A stretch of DNA of 64,000 nt from Rummeliibacillus sp044763875 (GTDB lineage: Bacteria; Bacillota; Bacilli; Bacillales_A; Planococcaceae). This document shows positions 7,684-16,876 of the stretch, one piece after another. The notes below the pieces were generated by a model that worked only from the letters and a program-made list of their open reading frames with translations, ran no database searches and had not been told where the DNA came from. The translations under genes were made by a program, and so were the position numbers. Each line of letters starts with the position of its first letter. Positions within the stretch are counted from its first letter, which is position 1. The stretch lies in NCBI RefSeq assembly GCF_044763875.1, contig NZ_JBIWGZ010000008.1, positions 1 to 64,000 of the forward strand, in the 5' to 3' direction.

Positions 7684-9300
7684 TTAATTTTTAATATCAA
7701 CATTTGATAAGATATCAGAACCTGTTGGGTGAGGTTTGAAGTATTCGATACCCGCTTTACCTGCCAATAATGGTGTAGAGTGAGCAAGTGGAACCCATGG
7801 CGCTTGTTCTGAAAGAATTACTTGAGCTTTTTTGTATAGTTCGTTACGTTTTGCTTCATCTGTTTCTGTTTGTGCTTCTAATAATAATTTATGAGTTTCT
7901 TTGTTTTTGAAGAATGTATAGTTGTTGCTTCCGATGTTACTTTCATCTAATAAAGTATATAAGAAGTTATCTGCATCTCCGTTATCACCAGTCCATCCAA
8001 GTAAGAATGCATCTGCTTCCCCTTTGGCTGCTTTATCAAGATAAGTTGCCCATTCGAACGAAACAATTTTAGATTTCATACCAACATCAGCTAGATTCTT
8101 TTGAATCGCTTCTGCCACTTTTTGTCCATCTGGCATATATGGACGCGGTACTGGCATTGCCCAAAGTTCAATTTGTTTTCCATCATATCCAGCTTCTTTT
8201 AATAAAGCTTTTGCTTTTTCTGGATTATATTCATAACCTTTAACATCATCGTTGTAACCGCCAATTACTGGAGGCATTGGATTTTTCGCAGCTTTTGCTT
8301 TTCCTTCAAAGAAGGCATCAATAATCGCTTGTTTATCAATAGCGTAGTTCACTGCTTGACGAACTTTTACATTATCAAATGGTGGACGAGTAGTTGTTAA
8401 ACCTAGATATCCAACGTTCATCGATGGACGTTCGAAGATTTGTAAATCTTTGTTACTTTGAATTGAAGCTGCATCTGATGGATTGATACCATCAGCTAAA
8501 TCAATTTCCCCAGTGTTTAAAGCATTTAGACGAGCTGAATTATCTGGAATAGAGCGGAATACGATTTTATCTAATTTAGGTAGTCCTTCTTTCCAATAGT
8601 CTTTATTTTTTTCAATTGTTACGGAGTCGTTACGTTTCCAAGATACAAATTTGAATGGACCAGTACCTACTGGGTTGTCACCAAACTTGTCTCCTTCTTT
8701 TTCAAGTGCAGTTGGACTTGCAATACCAAATGGACTCATAGCAAGGTTTTTCAAGAATGGTGCTTGCGCACGATTTAAAGTGATAATCACTTTATAATCA
8801 CCATCTGCTTTAACGTCTTTAATAACTGCACCTTTATCTCCTTTGAAACCACCAAACATTGAGATAAAGTAAGGGTATTTATCGGCATTCCCACTCATCC
8901 AACGTTCGAAGTTCTTTACTACTGCTTCTGCGTTGAAGTCTGTTCCATCATGGAATTTCACACCTTCTTGTAAATCGAATGTGTATGTTAAACCATCCTT
9001 AGACGCTTCCCATTTTGTAGCAAGACCAGGTTGTAAAGTTGTATCTTGCTCTCCAAAATTAATAAGTGTTTCAAAGACATTTTGTGTTACTTTAAATGAT
9101 TCACCATCTGTTACAGTGATTGGATCAAGAGATACTGAATCTCCTCCACGCCCGAATACAAGAATCTTTTCTTTTTTGCTATCGCCAGTGTTCGTGTTAC
9201 TTGCAGTGTCATCTTTTTTATCAGATGAACATGCCGCAAGAAGTGTTGATAATACTAGCACTAACAATAGACCTACAGATAATAACCTCTTTTTCTTCAT
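7684..9300 (-). CDS. dppE: peptide ABC transporter substrate-binding lipoprotein (DppA/DppE type)
   Basis: A 538-residue extracellular lipoprotein that captures peptides for the permease pair. The signal peptide ends in the lipobox LLAAC (Cys about 23), followed by a Ser/Asp/Lys/Thr-rich linker. The SBP_bac_5 fold is recognised by LQPGLATKWEASKDGLTYTF, NPVGTGPFKFVSW and VRQAVNYAIDKQAI. Its closest look is to the dipeptide (DppA) branch rather than OppA. It lies after the two ATPase genes and before the hairpin and permeases, so the order is DFEBC. Confidence 0.92.
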   Translation of the reverse strand: MKKKRLLSVGLLLVLVLSTLLAACSSDKKDDTASNTNTGDSKKEKILVFGRGGDSVSLDPITVTDGESFKVTQNVFETLINFGEQDTTLQPGLATKWEASKDGLTYTFDLQEGVKFHDGTDFNAEAVVKNFERWMSGNADKYPYFISMFGGFKGDKGAVIKDVKADGDYKVIITLNRAQAPFLKNLAMSPFGIASPTALEKEGDKFGDNPVGTGPFKFVSWKRNDSVTIEKNKDYWKEGLPKLDKIVFRSIPDNSARLNALNTGEIDLADGINPSDAASIQSNKDLQIFERPSMNVGYLGLTTTRPPFDNVKVRQAVNYAIDKQAIIDAFFEGKAKAAKNPMPPVIGGYNDDVKGYEYNPEKAKALLKEAGYDGKQIELWAMPVPRPYMPDGQKVAEAIQKNLADVGMKSKIVSFEWATYLDKAAKGEADAFLLGWTGDNGDADNFLYTLLDESNIGSNNYTFFKNKETHKLLLEAQTETDEAKRNELYKKAQVILSEQAPWVPLAHSTPLLAGKAGIEYFKPHPTGSDILSNVDIKN

Positions 9301-9325
9301 TCAATAACCCCCATGTTTGATTAAT

Positions 9326-10315
9326 TTATATATCATTGTTGTACTGCTCATCATAGAGATGGCAAGCAACAGAATGACCTTTTTCCACTTCTACTAACTT
9401 TGGTACGACATTTTTACAGATATCCGTTTTAAATGGGCATCTTGTATGGAATGTACAACCTGTAGGAGGATTCGATGGACTAGGAATATCCCCCGTCAGT
9501 AGAATTTGTTCCCTTGTGAAATCTGGATCTGGTACAGGTACTGCTGATAGTAATGCCTTCGCATAAGGATGCAGCGGATTACTGTAAAGTTGTTCACTTT
9601 CTGCTAGTTCAACCATTTTCCCTAAATACATGACCCCCACACGATCACTAATATGCCGCACTACCCCTAAATCATGTGCAATAAAGATATATGTGAGTTT
9701 TAAATCCTTTTGTAAGTCTTGCATCAGATTTAAAACTTGCGCTTGAATTGATACATCTAAAGCAGATACAGGTTCATCTGCAATGATTAGTTTTGGATTT
9801 GTCATTAACGCTCGAGCAATTCCGACCCGTTGTCTTTGACCGCCACTAAATTGATGAGGGTACCGTTTAGCATGGTAACTTGACAACCCTACAATTTCTA
9901 ACAATTCATTTACTCTTCTTTTACGCTCCTTTGCATCACCTATCCCGTGTACAATCAATGGTTCTTCAAGGATTTTCCCTATTGAATGACGCGGATTCAA
10001 AGAAGCATATGGATCTTGAAAGACCATTTGTATTTCTCTTCGTGCTTTACGCATCTCCACATTAGATAATTTAGCTAAATCTTTTCCTTCAAATTCGATT
10101 GAGCCTTCAGTTGGATCTAACAATCGCATAATCATTCGGCCAGTTGTCGATTTTCCGCAACCGGACTCACCAACAATACCTAGTGTTTCTCCTTCATTCA
10201 CATAGAAAGACACATCATCTACTGCCTTTACGCTACCTTGCTCTTTTCCAAGAACACCTTTACGGATAGGAAAGTATTTCTTTAAATTATTTACTTTCAA
10301 TAGCGGTTCTGTCAT
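9326..10315 (-). CDS. dppF: dipeptide ABC transporter ATPase (DppF/OppF type)
   Basis: A 329-residue ATPase. It has Walker A GESGCGKST, the signature SGGQRQRVGIARAL, Walker B LIIADEPVSALD and an H-loop histidine (FIAHDLGV). The C-terminal oligopeptide extension has the cysteine-bearing GCTFHTRCPFKTDIC. The chosen ATG at 10315 has GGAGG 9 nt upstream; it overlaps the end of dppD by 29 nt, suggesting translational coupling. Longer in-frame starts would run deep into dppD and are not supported. Confidence 0.93.
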   Translation of the reverse strand: MTEPLLKVNNLKKYFPIRKGVLGKEQGSVKAVDDVSFYVNEGETLGIVGESGCGKSTTGRMIMRLLDPTEGSIEFEGKDLAKLSNVEMRKARREIQMVFQDPYASLNPRHSIGKILEEPLIVHGIGDAKERKRRVNELLEIVGLSSYHAKRYPHQFSGGQRQRVGIARALMTNPKLIIADEPVSALDVSIQAQVLNLMQDLQKDLKLTYIFIAHDLGVVRHISDRVGVMYLGKMVELAESEQLYSNPLHPYAKALLSAVPVPDPDFTREQILLTGDIPSPSNPPTGCTFHTRCPFKTDICKNVVPKLVEVEKGHSVACHLYDEQYNNDI

Positions 10316-11309
10316 CGATAGATGCCTCCTTTCCTTCATGTAAGAAGCATCGGGTTTTATGTACATCAGATGTCTGATACAATTCTGGGGTTTCTTGTGT
10401 ACAACGATCAAATGCAAATTCACAACGTGCAGCAAAACGGCAACCTTGCTTTATTGTACCTGGCTTTGGTACATTTCCTGGAATTGAATAGAGTCGTTGT
10501 TTTTTATATCTCATATCAGGAACAGATTGGATCAGTCCTTTTGTATAAGGATGCTCGGAGTTTTTGAAAATAACATCAACAGGACCTTCTTCTACAATTT
10601 GTCCACTATACATCACTACAACTCTTTCGCATGTTTCTGCAACAACACCTAGATCATGCGTGATCAGCATAATTGCTGTATTTAGTCGCTCATTTAAATC
10701 CTTCATCAATTGTAAAATTTGTGCTTGAATCGTTACATCAAGAGCTGTTGTAGGCTCATCCGCTATTAAAATTTTAGGATCGCATACTAAAGCCATTGCA
10801 ATCATGACACGTTGACGCATTCCTCCAGATAATTGATGTGGATATTCTTTTAATAACTCTTCCGCTCTTGGGAGCCCTACTAATTTCATCATTTCTACAG
10901 CACGTGCAGAAGCCTTTTTCTTTGACCAGCCTTTGCGATGAATTAAAATAGCTTCTGTTAACTGATTACCAATGGTAAACAACGGATTCAATGAAGTCAT
11001 AGGCTCTTGGAAAATCATTGCAATTTCTTTCCCTCTAATTTTCCGTAATTCTTTTTGTGAATATTTTGTCAAATCTTCTCCTTCTAATAGTATATGTCCA
11101 TTTGTAATTTTCCCTGGTGGAGATGGTACCAGCCCCATAATGGAAAGTGAGGTTACACTTTTACCACAACCAGATTCACCTACAATTCCAAGAATTTCTC
11201 CCTCTTTTAGAGAAAAATCGATATGATCGACAGCTGAAATAGCCCCATCATCCGTAAAAAACGTTGTCTCAAGTCCTTTAACCTGCAAAAGGTCTTTTCG
11301 ATGATTCAT
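10287..11309 (-). CDS. dppD: dipeptide ABC transporter ATPase (DppD/OppD type)
   Basis: A 340-residue ATPase and first gene of the operon. It shows Walker A GESGCGKSV, signature SGGMRQRVMIAMAL, Walker B ILIADEPTTALD and the C-terminal cysteine pattern GCRFAARCEFAFDRC that marks oligopeptide-type ATPases. The ATG at 11309 follows GGAG by 8 nt. DppD and DppF form the heterodimer that powers import through DppBC. The 180-nt region upstream is A+T-rich and should contain the operon promoter, but no confident -35/-10 pair was picked. Confidence 0.93.
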   Translation of the reverse strand: MNHRKDLLQVKGLETTFFTDDGAISAVDHIDFSLKEGEILGIVGESGCGKSVTSLSIMGLVPSPPGKITNGHILLEGEDLTKYSQKELRKIRGKEIAMIFQEPMTSLNPLFTIGNQLTEAILIHRKGWSKKKASARAVEMMKLVGLPRAEELLKEYPHQLSGGMRQRVMIAMALVCDPKILIADEPTTALDVTIQAQILQLMKDLNERLNTAIMLITHDLGVVAETCERVVVMYSGQIVEEGPVDVIFKNSEHPYTKGLIQSVPDMRYKKQRLYSIPGNVPKPGTIKQGCRFAARCEFAFDRCTQETPELYQTSDVHKTRCFLHEGKEASIDDRTAIESK

Positions 11310-11435
11310 TGTTTTCACTCCTTTAAGAGCCATATTTTCTATTTAATTCACCTTTCTTAATTCTATTATTATTTATATATAAATTGCAACATATTTCAGA
11401 TTATTCAATAAATTGTTTATTTTATAGAAAAATAT

Positions 11436-11462
11436 AAGACTTCTCTTTAATAGAGAAGTCTT
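11436..11462 (-). terminator. terminator of the ABC exporter gene
   Basis: A perfect 11-bp stem AAGACTTCTCT/AGAGAAGTCTT with a 5-nt loop lies just after the exporter stop and before dppD, with an ATATTTTTC tail on the minus strand. Confidence 0.8.
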
Positions 11463-11490
11463 AATAATTCACTTACATATTATGTTAGGT

Positions 11491-13236
11491 TTAATCTAAC
11501 TTTTGAACTTGGAACAAATCATGATAAATACCATTTTGATTCATCAATGAGTCATGTGTACCCTGTTCTTTCAATTCACCATGATCAATGACCAAAATCT
11601 GATCTGCATGTGTAATAGTAGATAAACGGTGTGCTACAATCACCGTCGTTCGATTATGTGCAAGACGATCAAGGGATTCTTGAATCAAAGCCTCACTTTC
11701 TAAATCTAATGCAGATGTTGCTTCGTCTAAAATGAGAATTGGTGGATTCTTTAAGAACACACGAGCTATAGCAACACGTTGTTTTTGACCACCGGAAAGT
11801 TTGACTCCACGTTCCCCTACCTTTGTATCATAGCCTTCAGGTAATGACATGATAAAGTCATGAGCATTGGCAGCCTTTGCAGCAGCAATTACCTCATCAT
11901 CTGAAGCTTGTGGATTCCCCATCATTATATTAGATTTCACTGAATCACTAAATAAAATATTATCTTGTAATACTATCCCAATTTGTGAACGTAATGATTC
12001 AATTGTTGCATTTCGAACATCAATGCCATCTATTTTGACTGCTCCTTCAATAACATCATAGAATCGAGGAATTAAACTAATAATAGTAGATTTACCTCCA
12101 CCACTCATTCCGACAAGTGCTACTGTTTGTCCAGAAGCAATGTTGAAGTTAATGTTTTTTAGAACATCTCTGCCTTCTTCTCCATAATGGAATGTCACAT
12201 TTTCAAAATCAATTTTCCCTTTTACCTGAGATAATAACTTCGCACCTGGAACATCTTCAATATCATATTTTTCATCAAACAATTCAAACATACGATCCAT
12301 TGAAGCAACTGCCTGAGTCAAGGTCGTAGATGCATTAACAAGACGACGTAATGGGTTATATAAACTGTCAATATAAGCGACAAAAGCAGCCATTGTCCCT
12401 ACTGAAAGATGGCCATTAATAACTTGGTATCCTGCATATCCAACTACCACTAACGGTGCAATACCCGTAATTGTATTAACTACAGCAAATGTTTTTGCAT
12501 TCCAACGTGTTTGTTCCAAAGCTTTATCCAAGAATTTCCCATTAGTTTCAGCAAATATTTGTTGCTCATGAGTTTCAAGTGTAAAACTTTTTATAATACT
12601 CATACCTTGCACACGTTCATGTAAATAACTTTGTACACCTGCAAGTGCTTTCGAACGTTCTCTTGTTAATGATCTTAAACGAGCAAAAAAGTAGCGTACA
12701 CTGATCGCATAAAATGGAAATGCGATTAATGAAACCAATGTTAACTTCACATCTAATTTCAACATAATGACAATAGCTATTAAAATCGTACATAAGTCAA
12801 TCCAAACATTCATCAACCCTGTCATAACAAACTCTTTTGTTTGCTCAACATCATTGATCACACGAGATATTACATCTCCTACACGATTATTTGCGTAGAA
12901 TTTCAAACCTAGTTTTTGTAAATGCGCATATAGTTTTTGACGGATATCGTACAGAATTTTATTGCTCAATCTTTGTGCAAAATATTGACGATAGTATTCA
13001 ACTGGTGGTCGGATGATAAAGAATAATACCGCTGTTCCTCCGAGCCAGTAAAATAATTCTTTTGTTTTCTCATCATTTGATAGATGATCTGCACCGATAA
13101 TATCATCAATTACTATTTTAATCAGTACTGGTGTAAAAAGTGGAATGGCAAATTTAATAACACCAATAATGAAAGTAAGAAAAATGTCAAATCGATAAGG
13201 TTTAACGAAGCGCAAATAGCGTTTCATACTCCCCAT
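11491..13236 (-). CDS. ygaD: ABC exporter, fused permease and ATPase (YgaD/MsbA type)
   Basis: A 581-residue half-transporter that would act as a homodimer. An N-terminal type I exporter domain has six membrane segments (about 15-300). The nucleotide-binding domain has Walker A GMSGGGKST (about 371), signature LSGGQKQRVAIARVFL, Walker B ILILDEATSALD and the H-loop (VAHRLST). It matches ygaD in the conserved block beside ygaC. The ATG with AAAGGAA 11 nt upstream was kept; a Met three residues later is nearly as good. The substrate is unknown; relatives export lipids or drugs. Confidence 0.9.
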   Translation of the reverse strand: MGSMKRYLRFVKPYRFDIFLTFIIGVIKFAIPLFTPVLIKIVIDDIIGADHLSNDEKTKELFYWLGGTAVLFFIIRPPVEYYRQYFAQRLSNKILYDIRQKLYAHLQKLGLKFYANNRVGDVISRVINDVEQTKEFVMTGLMNVWIDLCTILIAIVIMLKLDVKLTLVSLIAFPFYAISVRYFFARLRSLTRERSKALAGVQSYLHERVQGMSIIKSFTLETHEQQIFAETNGKFLDKALEQTRWNAKTFAVVNTITGIAPLVVVGYAGYQVINGHLSVGTMAAFVAYIDSLYNPLRRLVNASTTLTQAVASMDRMFELFDEKYDIEDVPGAKLLSQVKGKIDFENVTFHYGEEGRDVLKNINFNIASGQTVALVGMSGGGKSTIISLIPRFYDVIEGAVKIDGIDVRNATIESLRSQIGIVLQDNILFSDSVKSNIMMGNPQASDDEVIAAAKAANAHDFIMSLPEGYDTKVGERGVKLSGGQKQRVAIARVFLKNPPILILDEATSALDLESEALIQESLDRLAHNRTTVIVAHRLSTITHADQILVIDHGELKEQGTHDSLMNQNGIYHDLFQVQKLD

Positions 13237-13260
13237 TTCAAATCACGTTCCTTTCCAAGT

Positions 13261-13362
13261 GAAAGGAGCTGCCCAAAGCTACTTTCGGGCAACTCCTTTG
13301 CGATTTCCGATAAGTGTGAAGGGATGTCCCATAAGTGCATTTACGCACTTGTGAGGCATCCC
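13261..13362. repeat. two adjacent hairpins between ygaD and ntdP
   Basis: The first, 13261-13300, pairs AAAGGAG-TGCCC with GGGCA-CTCCTTT around AAGCTACTTTC. The second, 13321-13362, pairs GGGATG with CATCCC and, inside, AAGTGC with GCACTT. Neither has a clean U run. They are richer in G+C than their flanks and look like a small repetitive extragenic element that may also process or end the ntdP transcript. Confidence 0.6.
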
Positions 13363-13365
13363 AAG

Positions 13366-13914
13366 TTACTCATCATTTTCGTGTAGCTGTCTTTGGAATT
13401 CATAACGACTTGTCCATGCTTCGATAAAATCAGGAGCAAATGGACCTCTCCGTTGTTGAATCCAACTGATTAGTTTATCTACATTAGACTTTAGGATATT
13501 GTCAATTACAGGTGGATAACCCATAGCCTTTTTATGTTGCTCATACTCATCTTCATCAAGTAATGTGTAAGACATATCTGGAAAGACTTTGATATCTAAA
13601 TCATAGTCAATATATTTTACTGCATTATGATCAAATACAAATGGTGAACTCATATTACAGTAGTAATATACTCCATCTTCTCTTAACATACAAATAATAT
13701 TGAACCAGTGCTCTGCGTGAAAATAACAAATTGACGGTTCTCGTGTAACCCAAGTGCGTCCATCTGACTCAATAACGAGTGTTCTTTCATTCGCACCGAT
13801 TACTATATTTTTGGTAGCCTTTAAAACCATTGTTTCCTGCCAAACTCGGTGGATATTGCCGTTGTGCTTGTAACTATGTATTTGTATGATTTCCCCTTCT
13901 GACGGAATTGCCAT
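13366..13914 (-). CDS. ntdP: nucleoside tri-/diphosphatase NtdP (DUF402, UPF0374, YgaC)
   Basis: A 182-residue DUF402 protein. It matches YgaC of B. subtilis and the S. aureus enzyme that hydrolyses nucleoside tri- and diphosphates in a divalent-metal-dependent way. The conserved beta-barrel stretch includes VTREPSICYFH, the acidic run YIDYDLDIKVFPD with likely metal-binding Asp residues, and DEDEYEQHKKAMGYP. AAAGGTGGG precedes the ATG. The gene sits between sspE and the ABC exporter exactly as in Bacillus. Confidence 0.88.
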   Translation of the reverse strand: MAIPSEGEIIQIHSYKHNGNIHRVWQETMVLKATKNIVIGANERTLVIESDGRTWVTREPSICYFHAEHWFNIICMLREDGVYYYCNMSSPFVFDHNAVKYIDYDLDIKVFPDMSYTLLDEDEYEQHKKAMGYPPVIDNILKSNVDKLISWIQQRRGPFAPDFIEAWTSRYEFQRQLHENDE

Positions 13915-14003
13915 TCAAAAGCCCACCTTTTTAACAAACACTCCTAAATGAGCGTTCTTTTGTAACATTATAACAATCCTAGCGGAAAACTTGTAGCAAA
14001 AAA

Positions 14004-14030
14004 TTGGTGAAGGTACAAATCCTTCACCAA
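14004..14030 (-). terminator. terminator of sspE
   Basis: A perfect 10-bp stem TTGGTGAAGG/CCTTCACCAA with a 7-nt loop is followed on the minus strand by TTTTTTGC. Confidence 0.9.
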
Positions 14031-14046
14031 TTAGGGAATTTCTTAA

Positions 14047-14307
14047 CTAAAAATTGTTTTGTTGATTTTGTTGGGCGTATTTACCTGAAGCTTGAGCTTT
14101 ACTTTGCTCTGCTTGTTGGTTTTGTTTTTTTACCTCATTTAAATTTGTTTCAGAACCAAACTCTTCAGCAGCTGATTGGCCAAATTGACCAGAAGCTTGT
14201 TGTTTGTTTTTTTCAGCTTGTTGGTTTTGTTTTGCTACTTCTTGCAAGTTTGTCTCTGAACCAAATTCTGTACTAGCATTTTTTGAATTGGTAAAATTCT
14301 TCTTCAT
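14047..14307 (-). CDS. sspE: gamma-type small acid-soluble spore protein
   Basis: An 86-residue, Gln/Asn/Lys-rich spore protein with two tandem repeats of about 35 residues. Each opens with EFGSETNL (about 14-21 and 49-56), the germination-protease recognition region, and continues with VAKQNQQAE-like sequence. Gamma SASP is an amino-acid store degraded at germination and does not protect DNA. GGAGGTGATATTC precedes the ATG. A sporulation sigma-factor promoter is expected but was not convincingly seen. This gene shows that the organism forms endospores. Confidence 0.95.
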   Translation of the reverse strand: MKKNFTNSKNASTEFGSETNLQEVAKQNQQAEKNKQQASGQFGQSAAEEFGSETNLNEVKKQNQQAEQSKAQASGKYAQQNQQNNF

Positions 14308-14378
14308 TGAATATCACCTCCACGCAATATAATTTGTGCATCGAGGCTTTTTTTATACTCTGAGATTTATTAAATTAT

Positions 14379-15443
14379 TTAAACTTCTTCTTTGTAGTAT
14401 TGCCAAACCTTCTGCATCGGTACTGGCATAGGTAATTCTTTCATTTCTTCAATTGAAAACCAAGCACTATTTTCAGGTGTATCTCCTTTTTGTTTTACAC
14501 CAATAATATAACTGTCCATGTGCCAAACAAGATGCGAGAAAACATGTTTGAATGTTAAAAGTTTTTCACGATTAATAAGTTCCACTTGATAAGTAGTTGC
14601 AAGTAGTGATTCATTTGTATGTGTTTCTTTGCTATTTTGTTCAATCATTGGAAATTGCCACATATTCGCAAGTAACCCTTTATCAGGTCTTTTTTCTAAT
14701 AGGAATTGGCCTTTCTCATTTTGTACCACAAACATATCATAATAGAGACTTTTTGTTTTTACTTTTTTCGTTTTGACTGGCAGTTCTTCAGGATTTCCTT
14801 CATTATATGCTGTACAAAACTCTCTTACTGGACAGAGCAAACATTTTGGAGAAGTAGGCGTACATACTAACGCGCCTAATTCCATTAATCCTTGGTTAAA
14901 CTCTGATGGGTGCTCTGTATCAATTAGCTCCATTACAGCATTTTCAAATATTTTTTTGGTTTTGGGTAATGCGATATCTTCACCTATTAATAGAACTCGA
15001 CTAAGCACTCTCATAACATTACCATCAACTGCATGTTCAGCCCTATTATAGGCAATACTTAATACTGCACCCGCAGTATATGGACCGACTCCCTTAAGTT
15101 TTGAAATTTCAGGACGGTTATCTGGAACTTTACCACCATAGTTTTCGACTACTTCACGAACACCGACTTGTAAATTACGTGCTCTTGAATAATAACCAAG
15201 ACCTTCCCATTGCTTTAATAATTTTTCTTCAGGAGCTTCAGCTAATACCTCAGGTGTTGGAAACTCTTTCATAAATCGATTATAGTACGGTATTACCGTA
15301 TCTACTCTAGTTTGTTGAAGCATTACTTCTGATACCCAAATCTTATAAGGGTCTTTTGTCTTTCTCCAAGGTAAATCTCTTTTTTCTTTTTGAAACCATT
15401 CGACTAATGCATGTTGAAATTGTTTTTTATATTGATAGTACAC
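14379..15443 (-). CDS. mutY: A/G-specific adenine glycosylase MutY
   Basis: A 354-residue base-excision repair enzyme that removes adenine mispaired with 8-oxoguanine. The catalytic Glu lies in SEVMLQQTRV (about 39), the helix-hairpin-helix is LKGVGPYTAGAV, and the catalytic Asp is in HAVDGNVMRVLSR. The four cysteines of the iron-sulfur loop (C-x6-C-x2-C-x5-C) are intact near 195-211. A NUDIX-like C-terminal domain reads 8-oxoG. The start is GTG with AGGAG 6 nt upstream. Synteny with yfhP and sspE agrees. Confidence 0.95.
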   Translation of the reverse strand: MYYQYKKQFQHALVEWFQKEKRDLPWRKTKDPYKIWVSEVMLQQTRVDTVIPYYNRFMKEFPTPEVLAEAPEEKLLKQWEGLGYYSRARNLQVGVREVVENYGGKVPDNRPEISKLKGVGPYTAGAVLSIAYNRAEHAVDGNVMRVLSRVLLIGEDIALPKTKKIFENAVMELIDTEHPSEFNQGLMELGALVCTPTSPKCLLCPVREFCTAYNEGNPEELPVKTKKVKTKSLYYDMFVVQNEKGQFLLEKRPDKGLLANMWQFPMIEQNSKETHTNESLLATTYQVELINREKLLTFKHVFSHLVWHMDSYIIGVKQKGDTPENSAWFSIEEMKELPMPVPMQKVWQYYKEEV

Positions 15444-15573
15444 GATTATCTCCTAATTTATTTCGATTTTATTTCACATAAAAAATGGGTATTATAGTGT
15501 AAACTAGTCCATATAGGAACTTCATAAATATTTTATATTTTCTGTCTCCCTACAAATTAAGGAGTTGATCATC

Positions 15574-16548
15574 TTGGATTCTGGCACACATCTAGTTATG
15601 GGGATTGCTCTGGGTGGCCTAGCTTTGGTTGACCCAGTTGTTGCTCATAATTCACCTACCACAGTTGCAGTCATTACAGGCATGATTGTGGGTTCTCAAG
15701 CTCCAGATATTGATACAATTTTGAAATTACGTGGCAATGCCACTTATATTCGGCACCATAGAGGAATTACACACTCAATTCCAGCAGTTATATTATGGCC
15801 TATTTTGATTACCGGTTTTCTTTCTATTATATTCTCTAATGCGAATGTTTTACATCTTTGGCTTTGGACGTTTTTTGCTGTATTCTTACATGTCTTTGTA
15901 GATATCTTTAATGCATATGGAACACAAGCCTTAAGACCATTTTCAAAACAATGGATTGCACTCGGGTGGATTAATACGTTTGATCCGATCATTTTTTCAC
16001 TCCATGTTATTGCTCTAATGTTTTGGGCTTTTGGCGCGAATCCAGTTTCGACGATGTTTACATTGTATGGAATCATTTTCATCTATTATATAATCCGGTA
16101 TTTGCTTCAAAAGTCCGTAAAGAATGCTGTTCGCAATACAATTCCTGATGCCGAGCTTATCATATTGTCACCAACATCACACTTTTTCCAATATCGTGTA
16201 GCAGCAAACTCTACTACTCACCATTATGTCGGACGTGCATATGGTCGTTCAATAACGATTTACGATAAGTTTCTAATCGAGCCCTTGCCTGATACACCTG
16301 AATTTAAAGCAGTTATGAAGGATCCTAACTTTATATCTTTTGTCTCCTTTTCTCCTTTATATAGATGGGAAGTTGCTGACATTGAAGACGATTTACTCGA
16401 AGTTAGACTGATTGATTTACGTTATCGTAGTAATAATCGTTATCCATTTGTTGCAATTGCTCACCTAACTCAGGACTACGAAATCGTAAACTCCTTTACC
16501 GGGTGGATTTTTAGTGAGGATAAATTGCAGAAGAAATTGGTTGTTTAA
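15574..16548 (+). CDS. yfhP: YfhP-type membrane metal-dependent hydrolase (YdjM family)
   Basis: A 324-residue protein with four or so membrane segments in its first 190 residues and a soluble C-terminal beta-rich domain. The N-terminal half carries the histidines and aspartates of the YdjM/LexA-binding-related family (THLVMG, GSQAPDIDTI, RHHRGITHSIP, HVFVDIFNAYG), a zinc phosphatase-like pattern. The TTG at 15574 is chosen because AAGGAG lies 9 nt upstream; an in-frame TTG at 15565 directly abuts that site. The role is undefined. Confidence 0.85.
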   Translation: MDSGTHLVMGIALGGLALVDPVVAHNSPTTVAVITGMIVGSQAPDIDTILKLRGNATYIRHHRGITHSIPAVILWPILITGFLSIIFSNANVLHLWLWTFFAVFLHVFVDIFNAYGTQALRPFSKQWIALGWINTFDPIIFSLHVIALMFWAFGANPVSTMFTLYGIIFIYYIIRYLLQKSVKNAVRNTIPDAELIILSPTSHFFQYRVAANSTTHHYVGRAYGRSITIYDKFLIEPLPDTPEFKAVMKDPNFISFVSFSPLYRWEVADIEDDLLEVRLIDLRYRSNNRYPFVAIAHLTQDYEIVNSFTGWIFSEDKLQKKLVV

Positions 16549-16587
16549 ATGAATACAGAGGGTGTTCGCCTACCTCAAAAGATCAAC

Positions 16588-16620
16588 GACCGTTCCAATA
16601 TACGGAACGGTCATTTTTTT
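16588..16620. terminator. terminator between yfhP and yfhJ
   Basis: A 9-bp stem GACCGTTCC/GGAACGGTC with a 7-nt loop is followed by ATTTTTTT on the plus strand. The end overlaps the yfhJ stop codon. Confidence 0.9.
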
Positions 16621-16876
16621 ATTCTACTTCATCTAATAAATGAGCATATTTTGGATTGCGTCCTGCAAACTCATGTAACTGAGCTCCGTAGCTTTCAATC
16701 CATTGTAAAATAATTTTTTCTGTCATCTCGGCACCACGATAATCATAACCTGCCTTAGCATATGTGGATTCAAAATCCGACCACAGTAATTCAATCCAAA
16801 TACGTGCTTTTTGTTCAGAAACACTAGTATTTTTAGCTCGTAATTTAGAAATTAGCTCGTTAATCTTTTGCTCCAC
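16619..16876 (-). CDS. yfhJ: YfhJ-like small protein (WVELL family)
   Basis: An 85-residue acidic protein with the signature RIWIELLWSDFESTYAKAG, a variant of the WVELL motif that defines the family. Function is unknown. It starts with a GTG sharing one base with the yfhH TAG stop, so it is translationally coupled within a recX-yfhH-yfhJ operon. Confidence 0.85.
   Translation of the reverse strand: MEQKINELISKLRAKNTSVSEQKARIWIELLWSDFESTYAKAGYDYRGAEMTEKIILQWIESYGAQLHEFAGRNPKYAHLLDEVE

Noticed and set aside
14004..14276. 90-codon rightward frame antisense to sspE
   Set aside because: It mirrors the repetitive spore protein gene and starts inside its terminator.
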